56,892 nucleotides of DNA, taken from positions 1 through 56,892 of the forward strand of contig JAZNTW010000047.1 of the NCBI GenBank assembly GCA_045591925.1. The letters run 5' to 3'. The stretch's first letter is position 1; the number at the start of each line of letters is the position of its first letter. The notes beneath the pieces were generated by a model. That model ran no database searches, was not told where the DNA came from, and saw only the letters and a list, made by a program, of their open reading frames with translations. The stretch is from Firm-04 sp045591925 (GTDB lineage: Bacteria; Bacillota; Clostridia; Oscillospirales; Ruminococcaceae). The translations under genes and the position numbers were made by a program. Shown here in pieces: positions 33,876 to 42,917 of this stretch.

Positions 33876-36490
33876 TTATTTTCCTCCGATTGATTGGATG
33901 CACTGCGGCGGCGCAGAAGCCAGATCGCCGCACATACAGCCAGAGAGATGAAACTGATGACGCAGCCTGCCACAAGCCCCGCCGGACGATAAGACAACCG
34001 AATCTTATGCGTTCCAGCAGGCAGCTTCAAGCCGAGCATACCACGCATTGCTTCCGTGATTTCAGCAGTCTTTCCGTCAATTTCTGCGTGCCAGCCCTGA
34101 TCATACGGTACAGGAAGATATAATAGCTTCCGCGAATCATCCGTCGTGACTGTACCGGTGATTTCCGTATCCTGCACCTGAACATTTTTCATTGCATATT
34201 GATCAAGTAGCTGCAAGCCGTTTGAAAATGCTTCTTCATCAAGTCTTATCGCCTGTACGCGCAAAGCACCCTCGCTTTCCGGTCGAAGCACCAGCATGAT
34301 TTCGATGCGCTGCCCCTTGCGGAACGTACCTGCATATTTCATTTCATAGGTGTGCTCATATGGAGCATCCTTTGAAAACAACTCCTGCTTTTGCAGCTCA
34401 CCATCCGCAAGAACATCATATCGCTTGATTGCCTGACAGAATGAATTCTCCGGAAAAATATCAAAGCTGTAATCGCCATCCTCATCCGCAGTAAAGCTAT
34501 AGGTCAGCGTATATCGCTCCTCCGTACCGGTTTTGCAGATGATCGTGTCGTCTGCCGAGCCCTCGATCTCAACATTCGCAGATGTCACCTCAGCCGGCAA
34601 AATCTTACAAATATTATTTGTCTCTGCAATATCTTTGAATATATGGTTCTGGCACTCCGGGGTGGTATCTGCATCGTTGGTGCCAATAGTATCCGGTATC
34701 GCGAAGCCGAACGGGATATCATAGTTGAATCGCATCGCACAGGTATCGCCAAGCGCTGCATAGAAATTCTCCGGATAGTCGCCCCCCTCCGGTGCAATCA
34801 CATAACGGATCCCCGTCATAAGCGCCGAAACAGGCGCAAGCGGCTGATAAAAATAACGATTCAAATCAGAACCGGAATACATACCGAGCGTGGATAGCGA
34901 TGCTGTCAGCGCTTCCGGAATCAATGAAGAATACAGCGTTCCGCCGTAAGGCAAATCGGAAAACAGCTCCGGATTGAAGCCATGTCCCATCGCAGAAGCG
35001 GTTCTCTGCGGCTGGTCACCGGAATCCTCCCGAATCGCCTCTGCCGCTTCCTGAATCTCAGGCTGCTCCTCTAGGTCAGATGCAAGATATTCCTCCGCAA
35101 AAAACGCAACACACAAATTCGTACTGAAAAACATTTCCGCACAGACAATGCACAACAAGCTCGAAAGCATTGCCGTCTGATGCTGTGGCTTCAGATTGCG
35201 CCAAAGATACAGCAGGATATATAAAACCATAAACAGAACGGATACGAAAATAATATCCGATGTATCGGTCACGACACCGCAAACACATAGCGCCGCGCCA
35301 ACAGCCGTCATGCCGACAAGCTGCAAGAGCCGTTTTTTCAGCGAAACCGTATCCGTTTCGTCGATTATTTCGGTAAAACGCCACCCTGCCATCAGCAGCA
35401 CAAACGGCACCAGAAATGCAAAACGGTGAATAAAGCCATTCGGAACGTGCATTCCGTGCCAGAGATAATTCAGCGGCGGATACCAGAGGCTCAAAAGCAG
35501 AAAGAGCAGCAAGCCGCCGATTGTCAGGCGTTCCCGCAACGGAATCCGCTTTGCCGTCAGATAACCGGTAAACAGCAGCACACTGAGCATACTGCAAGAA
35601 AGATTCGGCATACCAATATGCTGAACCGGATACGTAAACGAAACCAATCTGCCGAGTAATTCCACAAAGCTATCCGGAAACGTCAGCAAATCGGGAAACG
35701 ACTGCAAAGCAGCTCCCGTTGAACGAATGGCAAACCAAAGCGGCACAAGTACCACTGCCGCCATACCGCCGGATAGTAACGCGCATCCGAAAAATCGTCC
35801 TGCTTCACGCGGAAGCGACCGGATCGGCTTTTTCAGAATAATCAGCGCGCAAATCCAACAGAGAAAAGTCATTACGCAGGTGATAAAGCTGAAATACGGG
35901 TTGCAAATCAGAGACAACAACAGAACCGCAACAAACATTTTGCAGCGGCGGTCGCGGACAAGACGTATCATGCCGGCAAGCAGCAAGGACATCATCGCTG
36001 CGACGTCCAGCCAAATCAGCTGAAAATAATTCCAGACAAACCACTGACTCAGACCGTAAAGCGATGCAAATATCGGAATCGCAAGGCTCTGCTTTTTGGA
36101 GATCGTCTGCATCAGGATCGCCGTACAAAGACCTGCAAGCCCGATGCGAACACAGATAGACAGCGATAAAAAGAGCTGCATCCATGATTCCGGCAGTGCA
36201 AGCGCAATCAGATTCCATGGATTGAAGCAATAATAGGAAAGCAGCGCCCAGAGATTCGTACCGAGTCCGGCACGCCATGTATATAATAGACTTTCGCCGG
36301 AACGAAGCACCCTGCGCAGCAGCAGTAAAAACGGATAATACTGCGCAGCTGCATCCGATTCCAACAATGCGTTCTCTCCGAACGGATATTTTCCGTTCAG
36401 CGCAAAGATAAGCAGCATGATGCCGCAAGGGATCAAAAAGCTCAGCAGCCGATACAGATGCGGCTTCATGTTCTCATGTTTCATATTCAT
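33857..36490 (-). CDS. YfhO-family multi-pass membrane protein
   Basis: 877 residues with about 12 hydrophobic helices in the first 470 residues, a soluble region of about 350 residues, and a last helix near 840-862 followed by a basic tail. The N-terminal F-G-E-N-A-L-L-E-S-D-A-A-A-Q-Y-Y-P-F motif and the C-terminal P-Y-D-Q-G-W-H-A-E-I-D-G are hallmarks of the YfhO family (GT-C-like fold, implicated in glycosylation of lipoteichoic acid or surface polymers in Bacillus). No clear ribosome site precedes ATG 36490, two bases after the ecfT stop, so it may be coupled to ecfT. Confidence 0.92.
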   Translation of the reverse strand: MNMKHENMKPHLYRLLSFLIPCGIMLLIFALNGKYPFGENALLESDAAAQYYPFLLLLRRVLRSGESLLYTWRAGLGTNLWALLSYYCFNPWNLIALALPESWMQLFLSLSICVRIGLAGLCTAILMQTISKKQSLAIPIFASLYGLSQWFVWNYFQLIWLDVAAMMSLLLAGMIRLVRDRRCKMFVAVLLLSLICNPYFSFITCVMTFLCWICALIILKKPIRSLPREAGRFFGCALLSGGMAAVVLVPLWFAIRSTGAALQSFPDLLTFPDSFVELLGRLVSFTYPVQHIGMPNLSCSMLSVLLFTGYLTAKRIPLRERLTIGGLLLFLLLSLWYPPLNYLWHGMHVPNGFIHRFAFLVPFVLLMAGWRFTEIIDETDTVSLKKRLLQLVGMTAVGAALCVCGVVTDTSDIIFVSVLFMVLYILLYLWRNLKPQHQTAMLSSLLCIVCAEMFFSTNLCVAFFAEEYLASDLEEQPEIQEAAEAIREDSGDQPQRTASAMGHGFNPELFSDLPYGGTLYSSLIPEALTASLSTLGMYSGSDLNRYFYQPLAPVSALMTGIRYVIAPEGGDYPENFYAALGDTCAMRFNYDIPFGFAIPDTIGTNDADTTPECQNHIFKDIAETNNICKILPAEVTSANVEIEGSADDTIICKTGTEERYTLTYSFTADEDGDYSFDIFPENSFCQAIKRYDVLADGELQKQELFSKDAPYEHTYEMKYAGTFRKGQRIEIMLVLRPESEGALRVQAIRLDEEAFSNGLQLLDQYAMKNVQVQDTEITGTVTTDDSRKLLYLPVPYDQGWHAEIDGKTAEITEAMRGMLGLKLPAGTHKIRLSYRPAGLVAGCVISFISLAVCAAIWLLRRRSASNQSEENKCARSK

Positions 36491-36491
36491 A

Positions 36492-37298
36492 TTAGTGTAA
36501 TATTATATTCAGGACAATCACGGCAGCAAGCAGCAAAATCGTAATGCTGAGTGCAATATAATCGCGCATACCGCTTCGAAGCGTGCGCAAACGGGTTCTG
36601 CCCTCTCCACCATGATAGCAGCGGCATTCCATGGCAAGCGCAAGCTCCTCTGCGCGCCGGAATGCGGATACAAACAACGGAATCAAAATCGGGACAAGCG
36701 CCTTTACTCGCTGCAGCGGACTGCCGCTTTCCATATCAGCACCGCGTGCTTTTTGCGCCGACATAATTTTATCGGTCTCCTCAATCAGCGTCGGAATGAA
36801 CCGTAGCGCAATCGTCATCATCATCGCAAGCTCATGCACAGGCATTTTCAGCTTTTTCAGCGGCGACAGCAAATATTCAATCGCGTCTGTCAAAACAATC
36901 GGAGATGTCGTATAGGTCAAGAGCGAGGTTCCTGCAATCAACAAGCAAATGCGTACAATCATGAACACGGAGGTCTGTACGCCCTGCTCCGTAATTTCGA
37001 TAAATTTCCATGCAAAATAGGTCTTGCCGCCTTTCAGCATAAACAGATTCAGCAAGCCTGTCACAACCAGAATCGGCACAATCGGCTTGAGACTCTTGAC
37101 GAGCATTTTCGGTGGAATTTTAGAGCAAATCGTCGCCAAAATCACAAATATCAAGCCGGCAATCAGCGAGGTCAGATGCTGCCCCCAGAACAGCATGATA
37201 AAAAATATCAGTGTAATGATAATCTTAAATCGCGCGTCCATTTTATGAACAACGCTGTCCATCGGGAAAAACTGTCCGAGTGTGATATCTTTCAGCAT
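36492..37298 (-). CDS. ecfT: ECF transporter transmembrane protein EcfT
   Basis: Integral membrane scaffold that couples the EcfA ATPases to vitamin- or metal-binding S components. 268 residues. Several helices are followed by the two coupling motifs with A-R-G (A-Q-K-A-R-G-A-D and the R-C-Y region A-M-E-C-R-C-Y). Its start overlaps ecfA2 by 7 bases. No S component is encoded here, as expected for the group II (shared) module. Confidence 0.95.
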   Translation of the reverse strand: MLKDITLGQFFPMDSVVHKMDARFKIIITLIFFIMLFWGQHLTSLIAGLIFVILATICSKIPPKMLVKSLKPIVPILVVTGLLNLFMLKGGKTYFAWKFIEITEQGVQTSVFMIVRICLLIAGTSLLTYTTSPIVLTDAIEYLLSPLKKLKMPVHELAMMMTIALRFIPTLIEETDKIMSAQKARGADMESGSPLQRVKALVPILIPLFVSAFRRAEELALAMECRCYHGGEGRTRLRTLRSGMRDYIALSITILLLAAVIVLNIILH

Positions 37299-38161
37299 GA
37301 TCTGCCGCCCCTTTCCGAGAGTGCTTTCAGCAGCAGCTCCGCGCCATATTTCACGGTATATACCTCGTCAGAAAAATCAATGCCGCGCGCGCGCAAATTG
37401 TGAAACACACGCGTAATCTGCGGCAGTGCAAGACCCATTTTTTCAAGAGAATCACCCTGCACAAACACATTTGCAGGCGTATCGAAACACATAATCTTTG
37501 CATTGGAAAGCACGAGCAATTTCGAGACGTATTTCGCAACATCCTCCATGCTGTGCGAGACAAGCATGACCGTACAGCCGGTGCGCTTCTGATATGCGGA
37601 AAGCTGCGTCAGAATCTTCGTTCTGCCCTGCGGATCAAGTCCTGCGGTCGGTTCGTCCAGAATCAAAACCTTTGGTTCCATCGCCATGACACCGGCAATC
37701 GCGACTCTGCGCTTCTGACCGCCGGATAGCGCATACGGCGGCTTTTCAAACAGCTCCTCCGCAATTCCGACTGCCGCAGCAGTCTCGCGCACTCTGCGGT
37801 CGATTTCCGCATCATCCAGCCCCATATTTTTGGGGCCAAACGCAATATCCTTATAAACAGTCTCCTCAAAGAGCTGATATTCCGGATACTGAAACACCAA
37901 TCCGACTTCAAAGCGTACGGCTCTGCGATCACAACCCTTTGCCCAAATATCTTTGCCGTTCAGCAGAACGGTGCCGTCTGTCGGTTTCAGCAATCCGTTC
38001 ATCATTTGCATCAGGGTGGATTTACCGGAGCCGGTATGTCCGATGATTCCGATAAATTCGCCCTGTTCAATCTGCAAATCTATATGGTCAACCGCAGTTT
38101 TCTCAAACGGCGAACCGATGCTGTAGGTATAGGTTAGATTCTTTGCTTCCAGAATCGGCAT
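37292..38161 (-). CDS. ecfA2: ECF transporter ATPase EcfA2
   Basis: ABC ATPase of 289 residues. Walker A G-H-T-G-S-G-K-S-T, Q-loop V-F-Q-Y-P-E, signature L-S-G-G-Q-K-R-R-V-A-I and Walker B V-L-I-L-D-E-P-T are in order. The EcfA-type C-terminal domain with L-G-L/M-A-L-P-Q-I-T follows. Q-Y-P-E-Y-Q-L-F-E distinguishes EcfA2 from EcfA1 (which has Q-N-P-D-N-Q). It pairs with EcfA1 and EcfT. AGGAAAGG lies before the ATG. Confidence 0.95.
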   Translation of the reverse strand: MPILEAKNLTYTYSIGSPFEKTAVDHIDLQIEQGEFIGIIGHTGSGKSTLMQMMNGLLKPTDGTVLLNGKDIWAKGCDRRAVRFEVGLVFQYPEYQLFEETVYKDIAFGPKNMGLDDAEIDRRVRETAAAVGIAEELFEKPPYALSGGQKRRVAIAGVMAMEPKVLILDEPTAGLDPQGRTKILTQLSAYQKRTGCTVMLVSHSMEDVAKYVSKLLVLSNAKIMCFDTPANVFVQGDSLEKMGLALPQITRVFHNLRARGIDFSDEVYTVKYGAELLLKALSERGGRSC

Positions 38162-38226
38162 TCTGCGTTATTCCTTTCCTCATGTGATGCGGATGCGGCG
38201 ACGGTTTCCACCGCAATATTAACATA

Positions 38227-39075
38227 TTATTGAAGCAGTGCCGCAAGGGCATCTGCACAGGCTTCGGGCGTCATAATCTCAGGGTCGAGCGCATAGCCTG
38301 CCTGCCGCAGCAAATCACAAAGCTCTGTCGGCTGCGGAACATCCAGTCCGAGCGCGCGCATCTCCTGTACGTGCGAAAATACCTTTTCCGGCGGCGCGTC
38401 CATTCGCACCTCTCCGTGATCAACAACAATCACGCGGTCACACTGTGCCGCCTCGTCCATCTCATGCGTAATCAGGATGATCGTGATGCCGTAATCGCGG
38501 TTGAGCAGCTTGATCGTCCGCATGACTTCCTTTCGGCCCTGTGGGTCGAGCATCGCAGTCGGTTCATCAAGTACGATGCAGTCGGGCCGCATGGCAATGA
38601 TACCGGCAATCGCAACACGCTGTTTCTGTCCGCCGGAAAGCTGATGCGGCGCGTGTTCACGGTACTCATACATCCCGACCGCCTGCAACGCCTGATCGAC
38701 TCGCACACGAATCTCATCGCTTGGCACGCCGAGATTTTCGAGCCCAAACGCCACATCCTCCTCAACAATCGTTGCAACGATCTGGTTATCCGGATTCTGG
38801 AACACCATGCCAACGTGCTGCCGAATTTCCATCAGCTTTTCCTCGTCCTTGGTGTCCATGCCGACAACCGTGACTTTGCCCTCAGTCGGGAGCAGAACAG
38901 CATTCAGCAGCTTTGCGAGTGTCGATTTGCCGGAGCCGTTATGACCGAGCACCGCAACAAGCTCCCCGTGTTCAAATTCCAGCGAGATGCCCTTCAGCAC
39001 CTCGACCGGCTTCGCATTTTCCTCCGCAGCGGGATATGAAAAATGCGCATTTTCAATGGTTATCAGTTTCTCCAT
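38227..39075 (-). CDS. ecfA1: ECF transporter ATPase EcfA1
   Basis: ABC ATPase of 282 residues. Walker A G-H-N-G-S-G-K-S-T, the EcfA1-type Q-loop V-F-Q-N-P-D-N-Q, L-S-G-G-Q-K-Q-R-V-A-I and C-I-V-L-D-E-P-T are present, with a C-terminal EcfA domain. It heads the ecfA1-ecfA2-ecfT module. GGAGG is 12 bases before the ATG, a long spacing. A 15-base palindrome (39097-39111) sits between this gene and the lipoprotein upstream. Confidence 0.95.
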   Translation of the reverse strand: MEKLITIENAHFSYPAAEENAKPVEVLKGISLEFEHGELVAVLGHNGSGKSTLAKLLNAVLLPTEGKVTVVGMDTKDEEKLMEIRQHVGMVFQNPDNQIVATIVEEDVAFGLENLGVPSDEIRVRVDQALQAVGMYEYREHAPHQLSGGQKQRVAIAGIIAMRPDCIVLDEPTAMLDPQGRKEVMRTIKLLNRDYGITIILITHEMDEAAQCDRVIVVDHGEVRMDAPPEKVFSHVQEMRALGLDVPQPTELCDLLRQAGYALDPEIMTPEACADALAALLQ

Positions 39076-39096
39076 CGGCAGTGCCGACCTCCATCT

Positions 39097-39111
39097 GCGG
39101 AAATTTTCCGC
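39097..39111 (-). repeat. Palindrome upstream of ecfA1
   Basis: GCGGAAA-T-TTTCCGC, a perfect 7-bp inverted repeat, 22 bases before the ecfA1 start and 15 after the lipoprotein stop. It could be an operator or an RNA hairpin; no T tract follows on the transcribed strand. Confidence 0.5.
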
Positions 39112-39126
39112 GTATATAATCGCGAT

Positions 39127-39516
39127 TCAGGCTTTGAACGCTTCGCCGTCTTTCACAGTGACATATGTAAAATTCGAGGAATCCTTTTCAATAAACCGGA
39201 GCGATTCGCCGTCAATCTCAAAATAATTGACGAAATTCGGCGCATCCTTGTTGATTTTCGGCGTGTTTGTTTCCTCCAGGGCCAGTATATTCCCCGAAAC
39301 CGACCATTTGCCGGTACCGAGATAACTGCTAAGGCCGCCCTCATAATATTGGAAGCTGCCGTCGGAATTCAGCGCAATCGTAAAATCACCGCCGAAGCCT
39401 TCCTTTTCGTAGAAATAGGTCTTGTCTGCGAGTGTTTCTGCCGGATTATCAGCGTTTCCGCAGGCAGAAAGTCCTGCCGCTGTCAGCATTGCTGCAATGC
39501 AAATCACTCGTTTCAT
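39127..39516 (-). CDS. Small lipoprotein, lipocalin-like
   Basis: 129 residues: signal peptide with lipobox (L-S-A-C-G), then a single beta-rich domain. The pattern T-Y-F-Y-E, F-T-I-A-L-N-S-D-G-S-F-Q-Y-Y, G-T-G-K-W-S-V-S-G-N-I-L and S-L-R-F-I-E-K resembles the small lipocalin-like or DUF5640-type lipoproteins of Clostridia, where a W-x-x-x-G-x-x-L strand recurs. The family is assigned by eye only. It lies upstream of ecfA1 on the same strand. Confidence 0.7.
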   Translation of the reverse strand: MKRVICIAAMLTAAGLSACGNADNPAETLADKTYFYEKEGFGGDFTIALNSDGSFQYYEGGLSSYLGTGKWSVSGNILALEETNTPKINKDAPNFVNYFEIDGESLRFIEKDSSNFTYVTVKDGEAFKA

Positions 39517-39557
39517 ATGATTCCTTCTTCATATTTCCATATCAACGGCACTGTGGT

Positions 39558-39863
39558 TCATCGTCTTTTTTCCAGTCGGTACATCAAGCCGCCCTCCGGC
39601 TCGGTGACGCCATTTTTATAGTCATAGCCGAGATGCCGGTAGAAATTTACCGCGGTCAGCGATGCCGGAATCTCAATACGGCTTGCGCGCTTTGCATATT
39701 CGTCCTGTTCGAGCGTTTCGATCAATCTGCGACCGAGACCTTTGCCCTGATAATCGGGCAGAATGAAAATCGTCAGCAAAATGCTTTCGATCTCGCTGCC
39801 CCAGAAGGGCGCAACCTGTGCCGTTGCTTCTGCATCGGCATCCGTAAAACGTCGTATGTTCAT
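39558..39863 (-). pseudogene. GNAT acetyltransferase with internal deletion
   Basis: 101 residues. It starts M-N-I-R-R-F-T-D-A-D-A-E-A, the usual start of a small GNAT family common in Clostridia. It then jumps to A-P-F-W-G-S-E-I-E-S, which in intact relatives lies about 60 residues later, and continues normally through the acetyl-CoA loop D-Y-Q-G-K-G-L-G and F-Y-R-H-L-G-Y-D-Y-K. The reading frame is kept, but the first beta strands and helices are missing, so activity is doubtful. AAAGGTG precedes the ATG. The size of the gap comes from my memory of the family. Confidence 0.65.
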
Positions 39864-40075
39864 TCCAGTATCACCTTTCCTGTCACCATGCTGTCGATTT
39901 CGGCATACGCAATCTGCACCTTGTCCCCGACAGCAAGCGCACGGAGCTTTTCTGCAATCTTCCCACCGCAATGCAGCTCTTTCTGCAAGCCGGATGCCGA
40001 TGATTGTTCCCTCTGTATATTCGGGGTGATGCCGCAGCTTTTTGTCCAGTTTTTCCATATGCTCAAGCCGAACAT
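39860..40075 (-). pseudogene. Small gene, probably frameshifted
   Basis: The frame ending in the ATGA overlap with the GNAT remnant (stop 39860-39862) reads K-E-L-H-C-G-G-K-I-A-E-K-L...D-K-V-Q-I-A-Y-A-E-I-D-S-M-V-T-G-K-V-I. Upstream it turns improbable. The natural N-terminal part (M-E-K-L-D-K-K-L-R-H-H-P-E-Y-T-E-G-T-I-I-G from 40058) lies one base out of phase. A single extra base near 39980-39997 explains this. The rebuilt product of about 66 residues resembles small DUF5348-like proteins; that resemblance is weak. Confidence 0.45.
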
Positions 40076-40088
40076 CGCAGAGCCATCC

Positions 40089-40955
40089 TTATTTTCCGAC
40101 CCAGATTGCAGTTGCACCGCAAGGGAGTGCAGCCTTTGCAAGCGCAACCGGTAGTCCGATTTCATCCGCAGAAACTTCACCGCCGAATTTCGGCACAAGC
40201 AGACTGTTCAGCAGATAGCCCATGACAGACGGCGAAAGACCCGTCGTATAGCTGTTGAGCAGGAAAAACAGCGGTTCCGGCGACAGAATATCCAGACAGG
40301 CTTCCACCAGCGGATAGATGCTGTTTTCGAGCTTCCAGATTTCACCGCCCGGACCGCGCCCGTAGCTTGGCGGGTCCATGATAATCGCATCATAGGTCTT
40401 GCCGCGGCGTGCCTCTCTGCGGATGAACTTTTCGCAGTCATCGACAATCCAGCGAATCGGCTTCTCGGTCAGCCCCGAAGCGGCGGCGTTTTCACGCGCC
40501 CACTGTACCATGCCCTTTGCCGCGTCTACATGACAGACCTCCGCACCGGCTGCCGCACAAGCAAGCGTTGCGCCGCCCGTATATGCAAACAGATTCAGCA
40601 CGCGGATCGGTCGTCCGGCACTCTGAATCTTTTCCTGCATCCAGTCCCAGTTGACCGCCTGCTCCGGGAACAATCCCGTATGCTTGAAGCCGGTCGGGCG
40701 CACAATAAAGGTCAGCTCCCGATAGCGAATCTGCCAGCTCTCAGGCGGTTTTTTACGATATTCCCACTGTCCGCCGCCGGATTTGGAACGATGATAGTGA
40801 CCGTCCGCTTGATTCCAGAGATCAGTCAGCGGCTTTGTTTGCCAGATGACCTGCGGATCCGGGCGAATCAGCGTAATATTGCCCCAGCGCTCCAGACGCT
40901 CTCCGGATTTTGTATCAATCAGGCGGTAATCCGCCCAGTTTTTTGCGATTCTCAT
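40089..40955 (-). CDS. SAM-dependent methyltransferase, RlmI/RlmK-like
   Basis: 288 residues. Class I methyltransferase core: motif I V-L-N-L-F-A-Y-T-G-G-A-T-L near 124, acidic D-A-A-K-G-M-V at the next strand, and motif IV I-M-D-P-P-S-Y-G-R-G near 190. The D-P-P-S-Y/F-G-x-G motif and the N-terminal R-W-G-x-x-x-L-I-R-P-D-P-Q-V element match rRNA methyltransferases of the RlmI-like COG1092/COG4123 group that modify a base in 23S rRNA. The exact target is unknown. Confidence 0.88.
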   Translation of the reverse strand: MRIAKNWADYRLIDTKSGERLERWGNITLIRPDPQVIWQTKPLTDLWNQADGHYHRSKSGGGQWEYRKKPPESWQIRYRELTFIVRPTGFKHTGLFPEQAVNWDWMQEKIQSAGRPIRVLNLFAYTGGATLACAAAGAEVCHVDAAKGMVQWARENAAASGLTEKPIRWIVDDCEKFIRREARRGKTYDAIIMDPPSYGRGPGGEIWKLENSIYPLVEACLDILSPEPLFFLLNSYTTGLSPSVMGYLLNSLLVPKFGGEVSADEIGLPVALAKAALPCGATAIWVGK

Positions 40956-41039
40956 AGATTATACTCCGATGAAACGATTTCGTGCCATTGATCTAAGCTC
41001 CGCCGGCACAAAGCGGACATACTATATAGTATGGAAGAA

Positions 41040-41438
41040 TCAGCCGGTAATCCACCATTCCGGCGTAATTTCACCGAGCTTGACGGTTCTGCCGGTTTCC
41101 ATATCCATCATAATTTCAATATCCTTGTAGGTACGCGGCATGAGCTGCACCATCAGCTCACGGCAGGCACCACAGGGCGCACCGCTTCTGCCGTCCGGGA
41201 GAATTGCAAGCACCTTGTCGATCTCCTGTTCACCTGCGGTCAGCATGGCAAAGATCGCGCTTCTCTCAGCGCAGATACCGAGCGTTGAGCAGGTGTCCAC
41301 ACAGATGCCGGTATAGATGTTGCCGGATTTCGACAGCACCGCCGCCGCGACCTCGCCGCAAGTCACATAATCCGAGATTTTACGCGGATTCAGTGCAGCT
41401 TTGGCAGCGTCATACATTTCATGCCAGATTGTGTCCAT
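41040..41438 (-). CDS. Cytidine deaminase-family protein
   Basis: 132 residues from ATG 41438, with AAGGAG 7 bases upstream. Zinc ligands and catalytic Glu are in C-A-E-R-S-A-I-F (Cys and Glu) and P-C-G-A-C-R-E-L (two Cys). The size fits tetrameric cytidine deaminases or blasticidin-S deaminase relatives. The stretch V-D-T-C-S-T-L-G-I before C-A-E-R departs from the usual E-N-A-S-Y-G-L of cytidine deaminases, so the substrate may be another base or nucleoside. It overlaps the end of the phosphohexomutase-like gene region by coupling (stop and start within 5 bases). Confidence 0.85.
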   Translation of the reverse strand: MDTIWHEMYDAAKAALNPRKISDYVTCGEVAAAVLSKSGNIYTGICVDTCSTLGICAERSAIFAMLTAGEQEIDKVLAILPDGRSGAPCGACRELMVQLMPRTYKDIEIMMDMETGRTVKLGEITPEWWITG

Positions 41439-41439
41439 A

Positions 41440-42831
41440 TCATGACTCCTTATGGGTACGCGTTCGGATTGCTTCCTCAATCGCAAACGCATAGTTGTTG
41501 ATTCTGCGGAAATCCCTGCCCTCCAGCATAATCCGAATCGAAGCGTCATCGCGCCGTTCACGCACCAAAATTCTGCCTTCTGAACCAAGCTCCGCTTCAC
41601 AAGCCGAAATAAAACCTGTGATTTCCGGATCATTTTTCCAGATTTCACGCCAATACTGCGGAATCCGGACAGAAACCGCAACCTGCGGATCATATTCCAT
41701 CACATTGGAAAGCGTACTGAGCTTCTTTCCGGTTCGCTGCATCGCCTGTAACAGCCGCGCCGCAGTCATCAGACCATCCGGCGCGGGTACATCCGCAAAA
41801 TACAGATACCCCGAACCGTCGCCGCCCAGTGCAAGACCAAGATTCCGCATCTTATCCAGCACAAACTGCGGTGCCGGCTGCGTGCTCTGAACCGGAATTC
41901 CGCGCGATTTTGCATAGCGCAGGAAACCGAGATTCGACATCACCGTAGCGGCAACACCACGCTGCATCACATTCGGTCTGCCTGCAGGCGCGTCCTTTTG
42001 CAATGCAAGCTGTTCCTCACAGAGAATGGCAAGCATCCGGTCGCCGTCGAGCAGCTCACCGCTTTCATCCACGGCAAGACAACGGCTGCCATTGCCGTCA
42101 AATGCAAAGCCTGCGTTACAATTATAATCCTTGACAAACTGAATCAGCGACGTCATATCCTGTACGCCGCAGTTTCGGTTGATATTCATACCATCCGGAT
42201 GATCATTCAGCAGCAGCACATCCGCACCAAGATGCCGGAATAACGGCTCTGCAAGATCACTGACCGCGCCATTTGCACAATCGAGGGCAATTTTCAGCGG
42301 CTTATCCGTCTTGAAATCGGCAGGCGTACTCAGCCGTGCCGCAAGCAATCGAAGATACCGACGCGCCGCATCGTCCTGTCTGCAAATCATACCGCAATTC
42401 TGATGTGATTTCAGCGGCATTGCAGCATTTGAGGGCATCAGCGCAGAGATCGCGTCAAGCTGCTCCGAGGACATCGGCAGACCGTTCTTGGAAAACAGCC
42501 GCACACAAATGGACTCATAGGGCAGATTGCCGCCGGAAAGCGCGATACCCGCCTCAGCGTCCTCTGCCGAAAGCATCAGCGAAAGCCCCGACGAGGGCAG
42601 AACGCCAAGCGTATGGGCGATGCCGCCGCCGGCACAGATTCCGGCACAGAGCGCGGCTTCCAGCGCCTCAGACGCACGCCGCGGATCGTGCGAAATATAA
42701 AACACCGGCGGATGGTTGCTGGTTCTGCCGATTGCCTGCGCCGCAGCTCTGCCAAGCCGCAGCATCAGCTCACAGGTAATCTCTGTAATTGCAACGCCGC
42801 GCAGACCCTCCTGCCGCAGAAATCTGCCCAT
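41440..42831 (-). CDS. Phosphohexomutase-fold protein with degenerate active site
   Basis: 463 residues with the four-domain layout of GlmM/phosphomannomutase. All four catalytic loops are altered. The phosphoserine loop reads A-L-S-G-G-N-L-P (Ser99) where T-A-S-H-N-P is expected. The metal loop is D-G-N-G-S-R (245-250) for D-G-D-x-D-R. The sugar loop is G-G-D-G-S-G-Y for G-E-x-S-G-H. The phosphate loop is R-E-R-R-D-D-A-S-I-R for R-x-S-G-T-E-P. The start R-F-L-R-Q-E-G-L-R-G-V-A also departs from Y-F-G-T-D-G-I-R-G. The frame is intact and overall fold residues are kept, so this looks like a selected non-catalytic protein rather than a pseudogene. Confidence 0.85.
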   Translation of the reverse strand: MGRFLRQEGLRGVAITEITCELMLRLGRAAAQAIGRTSNHPPVFYISHDPRRASEALEAALCAGICAGGGIAHTLGVLPSSGLSLMLSAEDAEAGIALSGGNLPYESICVRLFSKNGLPMSSEQLDAISALMPSNAAMPLKSHQNCGMICRQDDAARRYLRLLAARLSTPADFKTDKPLKIALDCANGAVSDLAEPLFRHLGADVLLLNDHPDGMNINRNCGVQDMTSLIQFVKDYNCNAGFAFDGNGSRCLAVDESGELLDGDRMLAILCEEQLALQKDAPAGRPNVMQRGVAATVMSNLGFLRYAKSRGIPVQSTQPAPQFVLDKMRNLGLALGGDGSGYLYFADVPAPDGLMTAARLLQAMQRTGKKLSTLSNVMEYDPQVAVSVRIPQYWREIWKNDPEITGFISACEAELGSEGRILVRERRDDASIRIMLEGRDFRRINNYAFAIEEAIRTRTHKES

Positions 42832-42917
42832 AATCTCTCACCTCTCTGAAAGTATCGCTGCGCGATGATTTTGAATGCGGCGCAGCCAAAGGGAAGTCAT
42901 TCCCTTGAAATGCGATA

